Shown here: positions 15,781 through 25,530 of the stretch, piece after piece
Layout: the number at the start of each line of letters is the position of its first letter
Numbering within the stretch: position 1 is the first letter of the stretch
Notes under the pieces: model-generated
Database searches by the model: none
Told to the model about the DNA's origin: nothing
The model's input: only the letters and a program-made list of their open reading frames with translations
Program-made: the position numbers and the translations under genes
Assembly: GCF_009739515.1 (NCBI RefSeq)
Contig: NZ_CP046535.1
Location: forward strand, 4,139,501 to 4,203,500
Length of the DNA: 64,000 bases
From: Sphingomonas profundi
GTDB taxonomy: Bacteria > Pseudomonadota > Alphaproteobacteria > Sphingomonadales > Sphingomonadaceae
Reading direction: 5' to 3'

Positions 15781-16230
15781 ATGAGTCAGGACGTGTCGCT
15801 TCTCCGCCGGCTGCTGCGTGCGAGGGACCGCATGGACGCTGCCTCGCACGAGCAGTGGCCGGTCCGCAGGCTCGCTGCCGTAAGCGGCGCTTCCGAAGCG
15901 CACTTCGCCCGATCGTTCAAAGCCGCCTTCGGCGTGCCGCCCCACCGTTACTTGCTCTCCCGCCGTATCGAGCGGGCGAAGGCGCTGCTGCGCGACACGG
16001 ACCTGCCAATCATCGACATCGCCTTCCGGACCGGGTGGGAGAGCCTGGGCACGTTCGGTCGCGTCTTCCGCGACATCACCGGCGAGAACCCGACGGACAT
16101 GCGCGCTCGCGAGCGGACCGGGACCCACCAGCTCGAGGAGGTGCCGCACTGCTTCGTGAGCGCCGCGCACCGGCCCAATCTCACAATCGCAGTTTCGGAG
16201 AAGAGGCGTCGTGACGAGGCGGATAGGTGA
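15781..16230 (+). CDS. AraC-family transcriptional regulator (DNA-binding domain only)
   Basis: 149 residues, essentially a double-HTH AraC domain. The first HTH lies around VRRLAAVSGASEAHFARSFK and the second in DLPIIDIAFRTGWESLGTFG, with FGVPPHRYLLSRRIERAK between them. No ligand-binding domain is present. It is followed by a tightly packed VOC/membrane/DUF1801 gene run on the same strand, which it may regulate. ATG 15781 was chosen; 15742 is an in-frame alternative. Confidence 0.88.
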   Translation: MSQDVSLLRRLLRARDRMDAASHEQWPVRRLAAVSGASEAHFARSFKAAFGVPPHRYLLSRRIERAKALLRDTDLPIIDIAFRTGWESLGTFGRVFRDITGENPTDMRARERTGTHQLEEVPHCFVSAAHRPNLTIAVSEKRRRDEADR

Positions 16231-16255
16231 AAGCCATCACGACAGGAGGATAGCC

Positions 16256-16660
16256 ATGGAACAGGGTGTGGGGGTCGCGGGCATCTACGTGCGCGATCAG
16301 GATGAGGCGGTCGAGTTCTACGTCGGCAGGCTGGGCTTCGAGGTACACACGGACGCGCGCAACGGCGGCTACCGCTGGCTGACAGTGCGGCACCCGGACC
16401 AGCCCACCTTCCAACTCGGGCTGTTCAGACCACAGCCGCCGACGGTGGACGAGGTCACGGCTCGCACGCTCGACGAGGCCGTTGCCAAGGGCGCTATGCC
16501 GCCGCTCGTCATGGTGGTCCCGGACTGCCGCGCCGCCCACGAGCGCTTCGCCGTCGCGGGTGTCGAGTTCACGCAGGAGCCGATTGCCCGCTTCGGCTCC
16601 GTCGATGCCAGCTTCCGGGATCCGTCCGGGAACGGCTGGAAGCTGGTGGAGGCGCGCTGA
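16256..16660 (+). CDS. VOC (glyoxalase/bleomycin-resistance) family protein
   Basis: 134 residues with the paired beta-alpha-beta-beta-beta modules of the VOC superfamily: VGVAGIYVRDQDEAVEFYVG at the start and SFRDPSGNGWKLVE at the end. AGGAGG precedes the ATG at good spacing. Substrate unknown; relatives include dioxygenases, isomerases and antibiotic-binding proteins. The stop codon overlaps the next start by one base, indicating an operon with the next two genes. Confidence 0.85.
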   Translation: MEQGVGVAGIYVRDQDEAVEFYVGRLGFEVHTDARNGGYRWLTVRHPDQPTFQLGLFRPQPPTVDEVTARTLDEAVAKGAMPPLVMVVPDCRAAHERFAVAGVEFTQEPIARFGSVDASFRDPSGNGWKLVEAR

Positions 16661-16965
16661 TGGGGGCGGAGTTCTTCTCGATCACGCCGCAACCGGCGCC
16701 CGACCCCGGCACCCGCACCCGCAGGCGGAACGGCATGGGACCGCGCCCCCGGCAGGTGCATCGCTGGATGTCCATCGTCTTCACCCTGACCGTGGTCGCG
16801 AACTTCGCGGCGATGACACGCGGCCCGGTGCCGGCTGGCATCACCTACTCGCCGCTGCCGCCGCTGCTCTTCCTGACGGTCACCGGGCTCTACATGTTCG
16901 CGCGCCAATACGGTTTCGGGCGTCGGCGCCCCGCCCTCACGCCAATCGAAAGGCTAATCGGATGA
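16660..16965 (+). CDS. Small membrane protein
   Basis: 101 residues. Two hydrophobic segments are visible, VHRWMSIVFTLTVVANFAAM (about 33-52) and LPPLLFLTVTGLYMFARQYG (about 66-85), after a basic Pro-rich N-terminus. No family recognised. It overlaps the VOC stop by one base and the DUF1801 start by four, so the three genes are coupled. Confidence 0.7.
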   Translation: MGAEFFSITPQPAPDPGTRTRRRNGMGPRPRQVHRWMSIVFTLTVVANFAAMTRGPVPAGITYSPLPPLLFLTVTGLYMFARQYGFGRRRPALTPIERLIG

Positions 16966-17342
16966 TCGATCCCGTGGACGCAAAGATCGCGAGCCTGAAC
17001 GATTGGCGGGGCGCTCTGCTCACGCGAATCCGCAGGCTCTTGAAGGACGCCGTTCCAGGAGTCGTCGAGGAGGTAAAGTGGCGCAAGCCGAGCAACCCGC
17101 TCGGCGTGCCAACATGGTCTCACGCCGGCATCATCTGCACCGGCGAGAGCTACAAGGACAAGGTAAAGCTGACCTTTCCCAAGGGGAGCGCGCTGAGCGA
17201 CCCGCATGGCCTGTTCAACGCCAGCATGACCGGCGTTCGCCGCGCGCTCGACATCCGCGAAGATGACGAGCTGAATGAAACGGCGCTGCAGGATCTCGTT
17301 CGCGAAGCCGCAGCGATGAATGCGGCTACCGTCCGACGCTGA
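16962..17342 (+). CDS. DUF1801 domain protein
   Basis: 126 residues with the DUF1801 pattern: RIRRLLKDAVPGVVEEVKW near the N-terminus, then GIICTGESYKDKVKLTFPKG. The family shares a small alpha/beta fold with YdeI-like proteins and its function is unclear. The start is fixed by a 4-base overlap with the preceding membrane-protein gene. Confidence 0.85.
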   Translation: MIDPVDAKIASLNDWRGALLTRIRRLLKDAVPGVVEEVKWRKPSNPLGVPTWSHAGIICTGESYKDKVKLTFPKGSALSDPHGLFNASMTGVRRALDIREDDELNETALQDLVREAAAMNAATVRR

Positions 17343-17392
17343 TCATCTGCAGCTCGTCCGACAGATCATCGCTAAGGCGAGGCGACCGAAAC

Positions 17393-17497
17393 CTAGACGT
17401 TCAGGGCCACCGGCAGAAGGTCGAGGCCGTTCGAGAAGCCCATCCACACCTTCAGCGGGTCAGGAGCGACACCATAGGGGTTGATGCGTCCAGTCAT
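17393..17497 (-). pseudogene. AhpD-like carboxymuconolactone decarboxylase, N-terminal remnant
   Basis: Only 34 residues, beginning MTGRINPYGVAPDPLKVWMG. This matches the usual first 20-25 residues of AhpD-like proteins, where the sequence would go on to an ELVKIRASQINGC-type active site. Here it runs into unrelated residues and a stop. About 110 residues with the CxxC active site are missing, so it is a fragment. The surrounding 17343-17827 stretch has no other supportable gene. Confidence 0.5.
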
Positions 17498-17827
17498 GTC
17501 GGCAGTCCTTTCGTGGGGATCTGCAGGCATGACGAGACAGCACACCGCTTTGTGACACCGCATCTGATTATCTTTTTCAGTGAGGGCGTCCCCGTCGACA
17601 CAGAAGCAGACATTCATCGCCGCTTTGCAGGCTCCTCGAAACAGGCTCTCGTTCCACCAGTCGTTGCAGGCGCGTGGCGCACGCGATCGCGCTTCCAGGA
17701 TGCTCACCAATGGGCGTGATGCGAGAATGAGATGCCATCCAGCAGGGAAGCGGACGTTCTCCAAACAGCAAGATCGGTCGAGCACGTCTTGGCCTGAGTA
17801 GTTAGTTGGTGCTGCCACGGGGATACG

Positions 17828-18712
17828 ATGACAGCAGCGATCGACCACTATCAGGCGCGGATGCAGCGGGTGTTGGACTATATAGACCAACACCTCAGCG
17901 ATGACCTGGATCTGGAAACGGTAAGCGGTGTCGCCGCCTTTTCCAAGTTCCATTTCCAGCGGCAGTTCACGGCGACGTTCGGATTGTCCCTGCACCGGTA
18001 CGTGCAGCTGGCCCGGCTGAAGCGCGCCTCGCGCCAACTGGCGGCAGAGCGCGGCCGGCGTGTCACGGACATCGCGCTGGAGGCCGGATACGAGGCGCCA
18101 GATGCCTTCGCACGGGCCTTTCGGGCGCGGTTTCGTCAATCGCCTTCGTCGTTCCGGAAGTCGCCCGATTGGGCGCCGTGGCTCGCGGCCTTCGGGCCCT
18201 TAAACAACGCGAGGAGCAAGCTCATGAAGATCTACTACGAAGCCGAAGACGTGACCATCCGCGACGTGCCGCAAACGCCGGTAGCTATCCTCGAGCATCG
18301 CGGCGATAGGGCAACCTTGGGCGACACATTCGAGCGGTTCATTGCCTGGCGGAAGGCCTCCGGCTTGTCGCCCGACAAGAACCCCACCTTCAACATCTTT
18401 CGATCCGAGCGCACACCCGCCAACCCGGCCGACTACAGCATGGATCTATGTGTCGGAACCGACCAGCCGATCGACCCAAACGACCCCGTGATGAAATCAG
18501 GCGTGATCCCTGCGGGGCGCTGCGCAGTGCTGCGCGTCGTCCACAACACCCAAAATCTGGAGGCACCAGCGCTCTTCCTCTACCGCGACTGGCTTCCGGC
18601 GAGCGGCGAGGAGGTGAGGGACTTCCCGCTCTTTGGCCGGCGATACTTCTCCTACTTTCCTGACGCGCCGGTTCAGGATGTCGTCGTGGAACTGTATCTA
18701 CCCCTAAAGTAA
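17828..18712 (+). CDS. AraC-family regulator with GyrI-like effector-binding domain
   Basis: 294 residues. The N-terminal AraC double HTH (about 10-110) includes LETVSGVAAFSKFHFQRQFT and RVTDIALEAGYEAPDAFARA. The C-terminal GyrI-like domain (about 140-294) starts VTIRDVPQTPVAILEHRG and contains the usual Asp/Glu-rich pocket region. This Rob/SoxS-like layout binds small amphipathic ligands. It stands alone, with about 300 bases before it. Confidence 0.9.
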   Translation: MTAAIDHYQARMQRVLDYIDQHLSDDLDLETVSGVAAFSKFHFQRQFTATFGLSLHRYVQLARLKRASRQLAAERGRRVTDIALEAGYEAPDAFARAFRARFRQSPSSFRKSPDWAPWLAAFGPLNNARSKLMKIYYEAEDVTIRDVPQTPVAILEHRGDRATLGDTFERFIAWRKASGLSPDKNPTFNIFRSERTPANPADYSMDLCVGTDQPIDPNDPVMKSGVIPAGRCAVLRVVHNTQNLEAPALFLYRDWLPASGEEVRDFPLFGRRYFSYFPDAPVQDVVVELYLPLK

Positions 18713-19050
18713 AAGGAACGGCTCAACGGCAAAAGCACTCTTCGGGTGGTCAGCCCCGCTCTGGTGGCATCCCTCCTGCGAGAGCGCCCGCGGAAGGCTC
18801 TGAGTCGGAGGGCGGGGCCCAAAGTTCGTGACGGGTCGAGGAGCAGCAGGCCTCCGAACATCGTCATAATGCTCCCAGACGACGTACCACGCTGGCGCCA
18901 GTCAGCTAGCCGCCGCAGCCGTAAGACCCTACTTCTGATAATTCAGCGCACCCAGACCCTCCCCGAAGCAGCCGCTTGTTAAGTGCGGATGGCGACGCGA
19001 ACGGCGGACGGGTTGTTGTCTGGGGCGACGTTCGTCTGTTACGCTGGGCC
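18713..19050. other. 338-base stretch without a recognisable gene
   Basis: Several short open frames cross this region, but none has a ribosome-binding site or family-like sequence. No RNA gene or strong hairpin noticed. It may be remnant DNA within the decayed cargo segment. Confidence 0.35.
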
Positions 19051-19517
19051 ATGGCCACGCAGCAACGCACGATTGATTATCTGATCAAACAGGCGACTAG
19101 CGCAGGCACAGTGTCGGCCAACCGATGTTTGGCGAATACGGCGTGTACGTCGACGGCAAGATGATCGGGTCGGTCTGCGACGATCAGCTTTTTGTGAAAC
19201 CGACGGCATCGGGCCGCGTCCATGCCGAACCGGTGTCGGACGCACCCCCCTATCCGGGTGCCAAACCGCAAATGCTGATAGAGGCCGACCGATGGGACGA
19301 TGCCGAATGGCTCAGCGAACTGCTGCGCGTCACGGCGGCCGAGCTGCCGGCAGCCAAGCCGCGGAACCGAAGCGGGGCACGTAAGCAGCCGCGGCGGAAC
19401 GACCCATTCCCAGACGTTCGCGTAGCGACTCACGCTTCCCAACTTCCGCTATTCGTTCACTGCAGCCAAACGAATATTCTCGCGCAGGGCATTTGGGAGC
19501 TGAAGGGCACGACCTAG
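19051..19517 (+). pseudogene. TfoX N-terminal-domain protein, frameshifted
   Basis: The start ATG at 19051 reads MATQQRTIDYLIKQ..SANR and then leaves frame at about 19123. The rest of the domain continues from MFGEYGVYVDGKMIG (19125) through PPYPGAKPQMLIEADRW. TfoX-N proteins have exactly this order joined by '(A/R)RMFGEYG', so one base is missing between CG and ATG. Translation could restart at 19125 and give a shortened 130-residue product. TfoX-N relatives are linked to competence in gammaproteobacteria; here the role is unknown. Confidence 0.75.
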
Positions 19518-19650
19518 TGTACCGCGCATAAGGCCGGTTCCGAACGCTCCCGCTCCTGTTGTGGGCATCGAAGCGGCCCCGCTGACCGCCACAGGACCGT
19601 GAGCGCGAGATCGCGTTCCAATTCAATGGGCCAGAGGCTAGTCTCGCTGA

Positions 19651-20904
19651 ATGGTAGCCGACTTCAGCTTCATCCATGCGGCCGACGTTCATCTCGACAG
19701 TCCACTTGCTGGCCTGGCGGCGAAGGACGAGGCCTTTTCGCAGCTGGTGCGCGGCGCGACGAGGCGCGCCTTGGCAAACGTCATCGACCTGGCAATCGCG
19801 GAAGGCGTGAGTTTCGTCGTGATCGCCGGCGATCTCTACGATGGGACGTGGAAGGACCACGCGACGGGGCAGTTCGCCGTTGCGCAGCTCGCCCGTCTGA
19901 CGAGGGCCGGAATCCGCGCCTTCATTGCATTCGGCAACCACGACGCGGAGAGCCGCGTCACCCGCCACCTCACCATGCCGGATGGCGTGTATTCGTTCTC
20001 GAACCGCAAGTGCGAGACCGTCGACCTGCCGGAGCTCGGCGTTGCGATCCATGGCCGGAGCTACAAGGAGGCGGCGACGTTCGAGAACATCGCGTCGACC
20101 TACTGTCCGCCGACGAAGGGTCGGCTCAACCTGGCGATCCTGCACACCGCCCTCGAGGGCGCTGAAGGTCACGCGCGGTATGCGCCCTGCAGCGTCGACG
20201 AATTGCGCGCGGCGGGCCACGACTACTGGGCGCTGGGGCATGTGCACGAGGCGTCGATCCGATCGACCGATCCGCACATCGTGTTTCCCGGAAACACGCA
20301 GGGTCGCCACGTCCGCGAGACCGGAGCCAAGGGGGCGATGATCGTGCGGGTGGAGGACGGCGTCGTCCGCAGCGTCGAGCCTCGCGCGTGCGACGAGGTG
20401 CGATGGGCGCGGGCATCGATCGACGCGGGCGGTGCACGCGACATGACCGAGCTCCTGTCGGGAGTCTCAGAGGTGCTGCGGGGGTCGATCGCCGATGCCG
20501 GCGACCGACCCACCGCGACGCGACTGAACGTGACGGCCGCCGGGCCTCTGCGCAACGCGCTCCTCTCGAATCCCGACTGGTTCTCCGCGGAGGTGCGGGC
20601 CCAGGCGTCCGCCGTCTCGGACTCGCTGTGGCTGGAGAAGATCCGGATCGAGGCGCCGCTCGTCGATGCGCCGGTCAGGCTGCCCCCCGAGATCTCTGAT
20701 CTGCTGGCGGAGGCGCTTGACGACCCCGACTGCGCGAAGGCGATCGACGCCGCGATCGCGCCGCTGCTCGGCAAGCTGCCTTCCGACATCGGCGATGCCG
20801 ACACGTCGCCGCTCCTCGCGGCCGCCAGGGCCCGCGACGTCAGGGCGCTGATCGGCGATGCGCGGAGCAGGGTCGCTGCGCGCTTCGAAGGCGAGGCCGA
20901 CTGA
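19651..20904 (+). CDS. DNA repair metallophosphoesterase, YhaO/SbcD-like
   Basis: 417 residues. Calcineurin-like phosphoesterase motifs appear in order: [11 protein letters not shown] (about 9-19), VIAGDLYDG (about 64-72), FGNHDAES (about 92-99) and ALGHVHE (about 194-200), all metal-binding signatures of Mre11/SbcD nucleases. It is coupled by a one-base overlap to a large SMC-like ATPase gene, as in the YhaO-YhaN pair of Firmicutes. It should form the nuclease half of a DNA-end-processing complex. Genuine SbcD is normally chromosomal, so this may be a cargo or defence version. Confidence 0.88.
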   Translation: MVADFSFIHAADVHLDSPLAGLAAKDEAFSQLVRGATRRALANVIDLAIAEGVSFVVIAGDLYDGTWKDHATGQFAVAQLARLTRAGIRAFIAFGNHDAESRVTRHLTMPDGVYSFSNRKCETVDLPELGVAIHGRSYKEAATFENIASTYCPPTKGRLNLAILHTALEGAEGHARYAPCSVDELRAAGHDYWALGHVHEASIRSTDPHIVFPGNTQGRHVRETGAKGAMIVRVEDGVVRSVEPRACDEVRWARASIDAGGARDMTELLSGVSEVLRGSIADAGDRPTATRLNVTAAGPLRNALLSNPDWFSAEVRAQASAVSDSLWLEKIRIEAPLVDAPVRLPPEISDLLAEALDDPDCAKAIDAAIAPLLGKLPSDIGDADTSPLLAAARARDVRALIGDARSRVAARFEGEAD

Positions 20905-23900
20905 TGCGCTTCAGGACGCTGGAGCTCGTGCGCTACGGGGCCTTCGCGGACCGGGTGGTCGACTTCGGCGACGGGACAGTCGATCTCCATCTCGTCGTCG
21001 GCCGCAACGAGGCAGGCAAGTCGACGATGCTCCAGGCGGTCGGAGACTTCCTGTTCGGTCTCCATTCCCAGAGCACGCAGAACTGGCGGTACGACTATGG
21101 GGCGCTCGGCATCCGGGCGGTGATCGAGCACGAGGGCCGGACGATCGAGCTCACGCGGCGCAAGGGCAACAAGAACACGTTGCTGCGTCCGGACGGGAGC
21201 GCGGCGCCCGACGACACCGTCTCCACGATGCTGGGCGGAATGGATCGCACGTCGTTCGAGCGCATGTTCGGCCTCGACCACCGGAAGCTCCGCGAAGGTG
21301 GGCAGGCGATCCTGGATGGCCGCGACGACGCGGCGCGCGTGGTGCTCGAGGCGGGGACCGGCCTCAGCGGGATCGGAACGGAGCTGAAGCGCCTAGACGG
21401 CGAGGCCGCCAGGCTGTTCAAGCCGAGCGCGCAGAACCCGCTGGTCAACCGTCTCATGCGCGAGCGCGAGGAGGCGAGGTCCGAAGTCCGCAATGCGGCG
21501 CTGACCGAGTCCGACTGGAAGGCGGTCCAGGAGAAGCTGGCGGCCGCGACGGGCCGACGGGCCCAGCTCCTGGACGAGGCTCGTGGGCTTGCGGCCCGTT
21601 CCGCGATGCTGGAACGCCTGACCAGGGTGCGGCCCTCTCTCGCCCGGCTGGCCGCCGTGGAGGACGAACTGGCGTCCCTAGGAGAGGTCGCCATCCTCCC
21701 GGAGGACACGGCGTCCCGTCTGGCGACCGCCGTTTCCAACCGCAAGACCGCCGAAGCGCTCAGCGTACAGCACCGGAGCGCGCGAGACAGAGCCAGGGAG
21801 GCGACATCCGCCGTCACGGTTGACACGCTTCTGTTGTCGCACGGCGATCGCGTGGCCGAACTTGAGGAACGCCGTCCGGTCGTGGAGAACGCGATCCGCG
21901 ACCTCGAGCTGCGTCGCGCGGACCTGGACCGGGTAGATGCCTCGATCGGCGCCGCGCGTGCCGAAGCCGGGCTTCCGGTCGACGCGCCGCTTCCGGGCGC
22001 CGGCTGGGTGGAGAGGGCGCGGCGACACCTGGACAACGTCCGCCTTCTCGATGCGGAGGAGGGCCGGCTCGAGATCGCCCGTTCGGAGCTGACCGTCAGA
22101 TTGAGCCGTCTTCCGACCACGGACGCGGCGGCCGGCGGTGTGGATACAGCACCGCTAAGGGCGGCCGTCGCGGCGGTGCCCGGCGATCATTCCGCGCGGC
22201 TGCGCGATGCCGAGGACCGCCTCAAGCAGGCCGCCGGTCGCCTCGGACCGGCACGGGCGGCGCTCGCGCCCTGGCGCGGCGAGCCGTCCGATCTCCCCAC
22301 CCTCGCGCTTCCTCCCGAGGCCGTCGTCACCGAGCACGCCGAGGAGATCGATGCGGCGCGGCGCGGTATCGCGGCGGCCGAAGCTGAGATCGTCACGGCG
22401 GAGAAGCGGGCGATAGAATCATCGGCTGATGTGGACCGCCTGGTGGGTGCTGGCGACCTTCCGACGCCCGAAGCGGTGGCGGCCTCGAGGTCGACTCGCG
22501 ATGGCTTCATGAACGAGGTGCGCCATCGTCTGGCCGGCGAACGACGGCTCGACGATGGCGGCGTCGCAGACGATCTCGCAGCGGCGATCGGTTCCGCCGA
22601 CGCTCTGGCGGACCGTCGCGACGCGGACTCGGCCCGCGTCGCGCAGCATGCGATCGCATCCGCGGATCTCGCGAAGGCCCGCAACCTTCGCCAGGAAGCG
22701 GCGGACCGACTTACGGCCGCGACCGGAGCGTTGACCGCGGCGCAGACGCGATGGGCCGAGACGCTCCGCCCTCTGGGCTTCGACGGCGCCCTTCCACCGA
22801 CGGGCATGGCCGCATGGCGCGCCGAGCGCGAGCGGACCATGACCATTCTCGCCGACGCCGAAGCGGCCGAGCACGCCCTCGCCCGCCAGCGTGAGGAGGG
22901 TACGGCGTTTGCTGAGGCGCTCGTCGACGCGTTACGGGTTGTCGGCGTGCAGACGGCCGAGCCGACGCTCGCCGGGCTTCTTCCCGTCGCCCGGCGCACG
23001 TTGGAGAAGCTGGAGGCGGAGGCCAGGGATGCCGAACGCGGCACGATGCAGCGCCAGGCTCTGGCTACTGCGTCCGAGGACCTCGAACGGGACGAAGCTC
23101 GGCTGGCGGCGGGAAGGCGCGCCGCCGCCGAGGTGTCGGGCGCCCTGCTCTCCGAGGCCGCGCTGCCGGCCGGCGGCGGGGACGTGACGCTGATCGACGC
23201 CGTCGCGGCGATGGAGACGATCGGCGGACAGAGTGGCGCAAGGGCCGGTCTCGCCAGACAGGTGTCCGGCATGGAGCGCGACATCGCGGCGTTCGAACGG
23301 GAGGTGTCGTCCCTCCTCGGCGATCTTCAGCGGCCGGCGGGCGAGTCCCCGCAGATGGTCCGCGCCCTGGCGGCGGAACTTCGAATCGCCGTCGCGGCCG
23401 ATGCGGAGCTCGGACGGCAGGAGAAGCTCGCGGAGGAGGCGGCGGAAGCTCTTCGTCAGGTCGGGGGAGGCGTGGCGGCGGCCGACGAGGAGATCTCGGA
23501 GCTGATGCGGGCGGCCGGGGTCGGAGCGATCGAGCTGCTCGAGACCGCCATCGCCTCCTCGTCCCGGGTCGTCGCGCTTCGGGGGACGGGGGATACGTTG
23601 GCGACCGAGCTGGCGTCGCTCGGGGACGGGATCGCGCTCGACGCGCTTCGGGAGGAGACCGCAGCCATAGGGCCCGACGAGGTCGCGGCTGAACTCGAGG
23701 GTATCGCCGAACGCCGGAGTGCTCTCGAATCCGAGCGGGAGGCGGTGGGGCGTGAGCTCGCCGAGGCCGAGGCCGCGACCAGGGCCGCCTCGACCGCGGC
23801 GGCTGCGGCCGAGGCCCAGCAACGCTTCGTGGACGCCTCCGCCCTTCTGGCGGACGCCGCCGAGGAGCACGTCGGAACCGTCGCGACGGCCGCGCTTCTC

Positions 23901-24368
23901 CGGTGGGTGGTCGAGCGCAACCGTGCGTCCCGGCAGGCCCCCCTAATGCAGCGCGCGTCCGAGATCTTCTCGAACGTCACGCGAGACGCGTTCACCGGCC
24001 TGGCGCTCCGCTATTCCGACAACGACGAGCCGACCATCCGAGCGCTGCGGTCGACGGGAGACCCGGTAGGCGTGGAGGGCCTTTCCGAAGGCACTAGGGA
24101 TCAGCTCTACCTGGCGCTTCGTCTGGCCTCGATCCGCGACCGTGCCGGCGTCGCGCTCCCGCTGATCTGCGACGACCTTCTGATCACCGCCGACGATGCA
24201 CGGTCGGCAGCGATGCTCGAGGTGCTGGCGGCTGCGTCCACCTTCAATCAGGTGGTATTATTCACGCACCACGAGCACATCGTCGAGGTCGCTCGACGTG
24301 CGATCGGTGAAACCGCATTCCGACTGCATCGTCTGGAGCCGGTGGATTTCGCCACCCGGGCGGCCTGA
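20904..24368 (+). CDS. SMC/Rad50-like ATPase, YhaN-type
   Basis: 1154 residues. Walker [11 protein letters not shown] lies at about 32-41, and the C-terminal ABC signature [16 protein letters not shown] is followed by Walker [13 protein letters not shown]. In between are about 900 residues of Ala/Glu/Arg-rich coiled coil. No CxxC zinc hook is visible, as is usual for YhaN compared with Rad50/SbcC. It partners the upstream nuclease (overlap of one base), probably clamping DNA ends in an ATP-dependent manner. Confidence 0.88.
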   Translation: MRFRTLELVRYGAFADRVVDFGDGTVDLHLVVGRNEAGKSTMLQAVGDFLFGLHSQSTQNWRYDYGALGIRAVIEHEGRTIELTRRKGNKNTLLRPDGSAAPDDTVSTMLGGMDRTSFERMFGLDHRKLREGGQAILDGRDDAARVVLEAGTGLSGIGTELKRLDGEAARLFKPSAQNPLVNRLMREREEARSEVRNAALTESDWKAVQEKLAAATGRRAQLLDEARGLAARSAMLERLTRVRPSLARLAAVEDELASLGEVAILPEDTASRLATAVSNRKTAEALSVQHRSARDRAREATSAVTVDTLLLSHGDRVAELEERRPVVENAIRDLELRRADLDRVDASIGAARAEAGLPVDAPLPGAGWVERARRHLDNVRLLDAEEGRLEIARSELTVRLSRLPTTDAAAGGVDTAPLRAAVAAVPGDHSARLRDAEDRLKQAAGRLGPARAALAPWRGEPSDLPTLALPPEAVVTEHAEEIDAARRGIAAAEAEIVTAEKRAIESSADVDRLVGAGDLPTPEAVAASRSTRDGFMNEVRHRLAGERRLDDGGVADDLAAAIGSADALADRRDADSARVAQHAIASADLAKARNLRQEAADRLTAATGALTAAQTRWAETLRPLGFDGALPPTGMAAWRAERERTMTILADAEAAEHALARQREEGTAFAEALVDALRVVGVQTAEPTLAGLLPVARRTLEKLEAEARDAERGTMQRQALATASEDLERDEARLAAGRRAAAEVSGALLSEAALPAGGGDVTLIDAVAAMETIGGQSGARAGLARQVSGMERDIAAFEREVSSLLGDLQRPAGESPQMVRALAAELRIAVAADAELGRQEKLAEEAAEALRQVGGGVAAADEEISELMRAAGVGAIELLETAIASSSRVVALRGTGDTLATELASLGDGIALDALREETAAIGPDEVAAELEGIAERRSALESEREAVGRELAEAEAATRAASTAAAAAEAQQRFVDASALLADAAEEHVGTVATAALLRWVVERNRASRQAPLMQRASEIFSNVTRDAFTGLALRYSDNDEPTIRALRSTGDPVGVEGLSEGTRDQLYLALRLASIRDRAGVALPLICDDLLITADDARSAAMLEVLAAASTFNQVVLFTHHEHIVEVARRAIGETAFRLHRLEPVDFATRAA

Positions 24369-24469
24369 TCCCTGGTCCCGAGGTCGATCGTCGGCTGCGA
24401 CCGTCAGCCTTGCGCCTGCTGGGCCTTCGGCGCCTCCTCCGGATAGGAACCAATTCGGACGCTCGGTTT

Positions 24470-24511
24470 GACCCAGTTCTGGCCGTTCGGCAGCCACCAT
24501 CGCCTTCCCAG
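24470..24511. repeat. Imperfect direct repeat, copy 1 (left of the NTPase-DUF4238 unit)
   Basis: The block beginning GACCCAGTTCTGGCCGTTCGG and ending CTTCCCAG recurs at 29489-29530 in the same orientation with the same internal length. The first 21 bases match at 19 positions. Read on the minus strand, both copies encode LG..(5)..PNG..WV.P, so they may be tails of the same small gene. The two copies bracket the defence-like pair at 24604-29306. Confidence 0.55.
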
Positions 24512-24603
24512 CTTCGGACACTGGTTCATCTTCAAAAAGGCGACGACGGAGCGCATCCTGACGGCGACATTGTCTCGACGGATAGAACCTGACTCCATTA
24601 CCC

Positions 24604-25530
24604 TCAGTCCGAGGCTCGTACCGGCCCGGCGTCTTCTGCATACTTGTGGGCCAAACCGGCGATCAACGTGACGTGCTCCTCGGTTCCGAAATTGGCCTCG
24701 ACGAAGGCCCGTTGCGATAGATCGGTCGCGCCGACGTACTCGGTCGCCCGCCGGACCACCGCCCGGTTGGCACGGTGGACGAATTCGTTGCGGGGCATCG
24801 CCATCATGGTCGTCGCCAGCGTGGGCTGCTGAACCGCGCAGAACATCCGGCGCGGCGCGATCGGCATCGTCAAGTAGCCGGCCTTCGTGAAGATTCCGGG
24901 TCCCATCTGGAGCAGCACGTCCGAGACCAGCAGGTCGTGTCCACCGTCGATGTCGCGCACGAACCAGTGCATGTTGTTCAGACGGTGCCCGTTCTTCGGG
25001 TCGTCCATCATCTTCATCATCAGCTCGAGCGCGGCCTGCTCGGCGAAGTGGGGGTTGAGCTCCGCGACGGCCTCGCTGAACATGCCGGGGAAGCCGTCCT
25101 TCTTGAGCGCCTCATACTTGGCCGCGATGTCCGGATCGTCCTTCGACAGCAGCGTCGCCATCGCCTGCTTGAAGTAGCCAACACCCTCGGGAGTCCGGAA
25201 CCACTGCGACATGATGAACCGGCTCCAGGCGCTCCGCTGCTTCTGCGGCATGGCGATCTTGCCGGCGAGGATTAGCTTGTGCGCACCGGCCGCCTGCTCG
25301 TCGAGCGCCGACATGAACTTCTGCTCGATCACCTGCATCGTTTCGGGCGATGCGCCCGGGATCGCGTAGAGGTGCTTCTCGTAGCCGATCTCCGCGGTCG
25401 CCACGCGCTTCCTGGCGATCTTGCCGGGATGCGGACTGGTGAAGCGCCACAGCTTGCCATCTTCGCCCGTCCACCCGCTCAGCAGGAACTGCGGCGTGTA
25501 GTGGTGCTTCACGGGCGGATTGCCGCTCAT
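24604..25530 (-). CDS. DUF4238 domain protein
   Basis: 308 residues starting MSGNPPVKHHYTPQFLLSGW, the hallmark N-terminus of DUF4238 (HHYxPQFxL). Later motifs include QKQRSAWSRFIMSQWFRTPE and a C-terminal FVHRANRAVV region. The function of the family is not established. The start overlaps the NTPase stop by four bases (ATGA), so the two proteins are made together and probably work together. Confidence 0.82.
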   Translation of the reverse strand: MSGNPPVKHHYTPQFLLSGWTGEDGKLWRFTSPHPGKIARKRVATAEIGYEKHLYAIPGASPETMQVIEQKFMSALDEQAAGAHKLILAGKIAMPQKQRSAWSRFIMSQWFRTPEGVGYFKQAMATLLSKDDPDIAAKYEALKKDGFPGMFSEAVAELNPHFAEQAALELMMKMMDDPKNGHRLNNMHWFVRDIDGGHDLLVSDVLLQMGPGIFTKAGYLTMPIAPRRMFCAVQQPTLATTMMAMPRNEFVHRANRAVVRRATEYVGATDLSQRAFVEANFGTEEHVTLIAGLAHKYAEDAGPVRASD

